Shown in pieces: positions 11,297 through 11,321 of a stretch of DNA of 11,321 nt. The position numbers and the translations under genes were made by a program. The notes beneath the pieces were generated by a model that did not search any database, had not been told where the DNA came from, and saw only the letters and a list, made by a program, of their open reading frames with translations. Position 1 is the stretch's first letter; the number at the start of each line of letters is the position of its first letter. The stretch comes from Candidatus Uhrbacteria bacterium (lineage in GTDB: Bacteria > Patescibacteriota > Patescibacteriia > UBA9934 > GWF2-40-263): assembly GCA_903831335.1 (NCBI GenBank), contig CAIKXH010000141.1, positions 1 through 11,321 on the forward strand, in the 5' to 3' direction.

Positions 11297-11321
11297 CATA
11301 CAAGAATATTTTCATGAAATA

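Overview
The window looks like chromosomal DNA from a small-genome bacterium of the Candidate Phyla Radiation (Patescibacteria). This is an inference from gene content (a TrmB-type regulator, a small secreted thermonuclease, many short unrecognised proteins), moderately AT-rich coding DNA, tightly packed genes and several promoters that abut start codons (probable leaderless mRNAs). TGA acts as a stop (end of the TrmB gene at 6226-6228), so the recoded code 25 of some CPR lineages is not supported. No phage, conjugation, CRISPR or insertion-sequence genes are visible.

Layout. 1-32: start of a gene leaving the window on the minus strand. 39-66: short tandem repeat. 78-464 (-): small membrane protein. 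568-1491 (+): XerC/XerD-type tyrosine recombinase. 1582-2076 (+): unrecognised protein. 2166-2242 (-): tRNA-Arg(TCT), bracketed by a perfect 18-bp inverted repeat. 2444-3085 (+): HD-superfamily hydrolase. 3149-3970 (-): metallo-beta-lactamase-fold protein. 4114-4461 (-): small membrane protein. 4616-4691 (+): tRNA-His(GTG) followed by a 125-nt nested hairpin and a terminator. 4888-5328 (-): zinc-ribbon protein, divergent from 5464-6228 (+): TrmB-family regulator, with two palindromes between them. 6439-9165 (+): DNA polymerase I, with a palindromic element inserted in frame in its linker. 9334-10311 (+): DNA polymerase III delta subunit. 10377-10637 (-): ribbon-helix-helix protein. 10712-11251 (-): thermonuclease with an N-terminal membrane anchor or signal.

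How it fits together. Most genes are separate transcription units with their own promoter and intrinsic terminator; convergent pairs have back-to-back terminators. Replication and recombination functions (xer, polA, holA) dominate, but terminators separate polA from holA, so they are not a simple operon. Two expression styles are visible: xer, polA and probably trmB start about 8 nt after a -10 box without a Shine-Dalgarno sequence, whereas the MBL, zinc-ribbon, HD and RHH genes have Shine-Dalgarno-like sequences, and the MBL, zinc-ribbon and RHH genes also favour C/G-ending codons.

The most unusual theme is long inverted repeats of unrelated sequence at gene borders: around tRNA-Arg, after tRNA-His, between trmB and polA, and in the holA leader. 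A fifth palindrome has entered the polA reading frame itself. No stretch longer than 300 bases lacks a gene.
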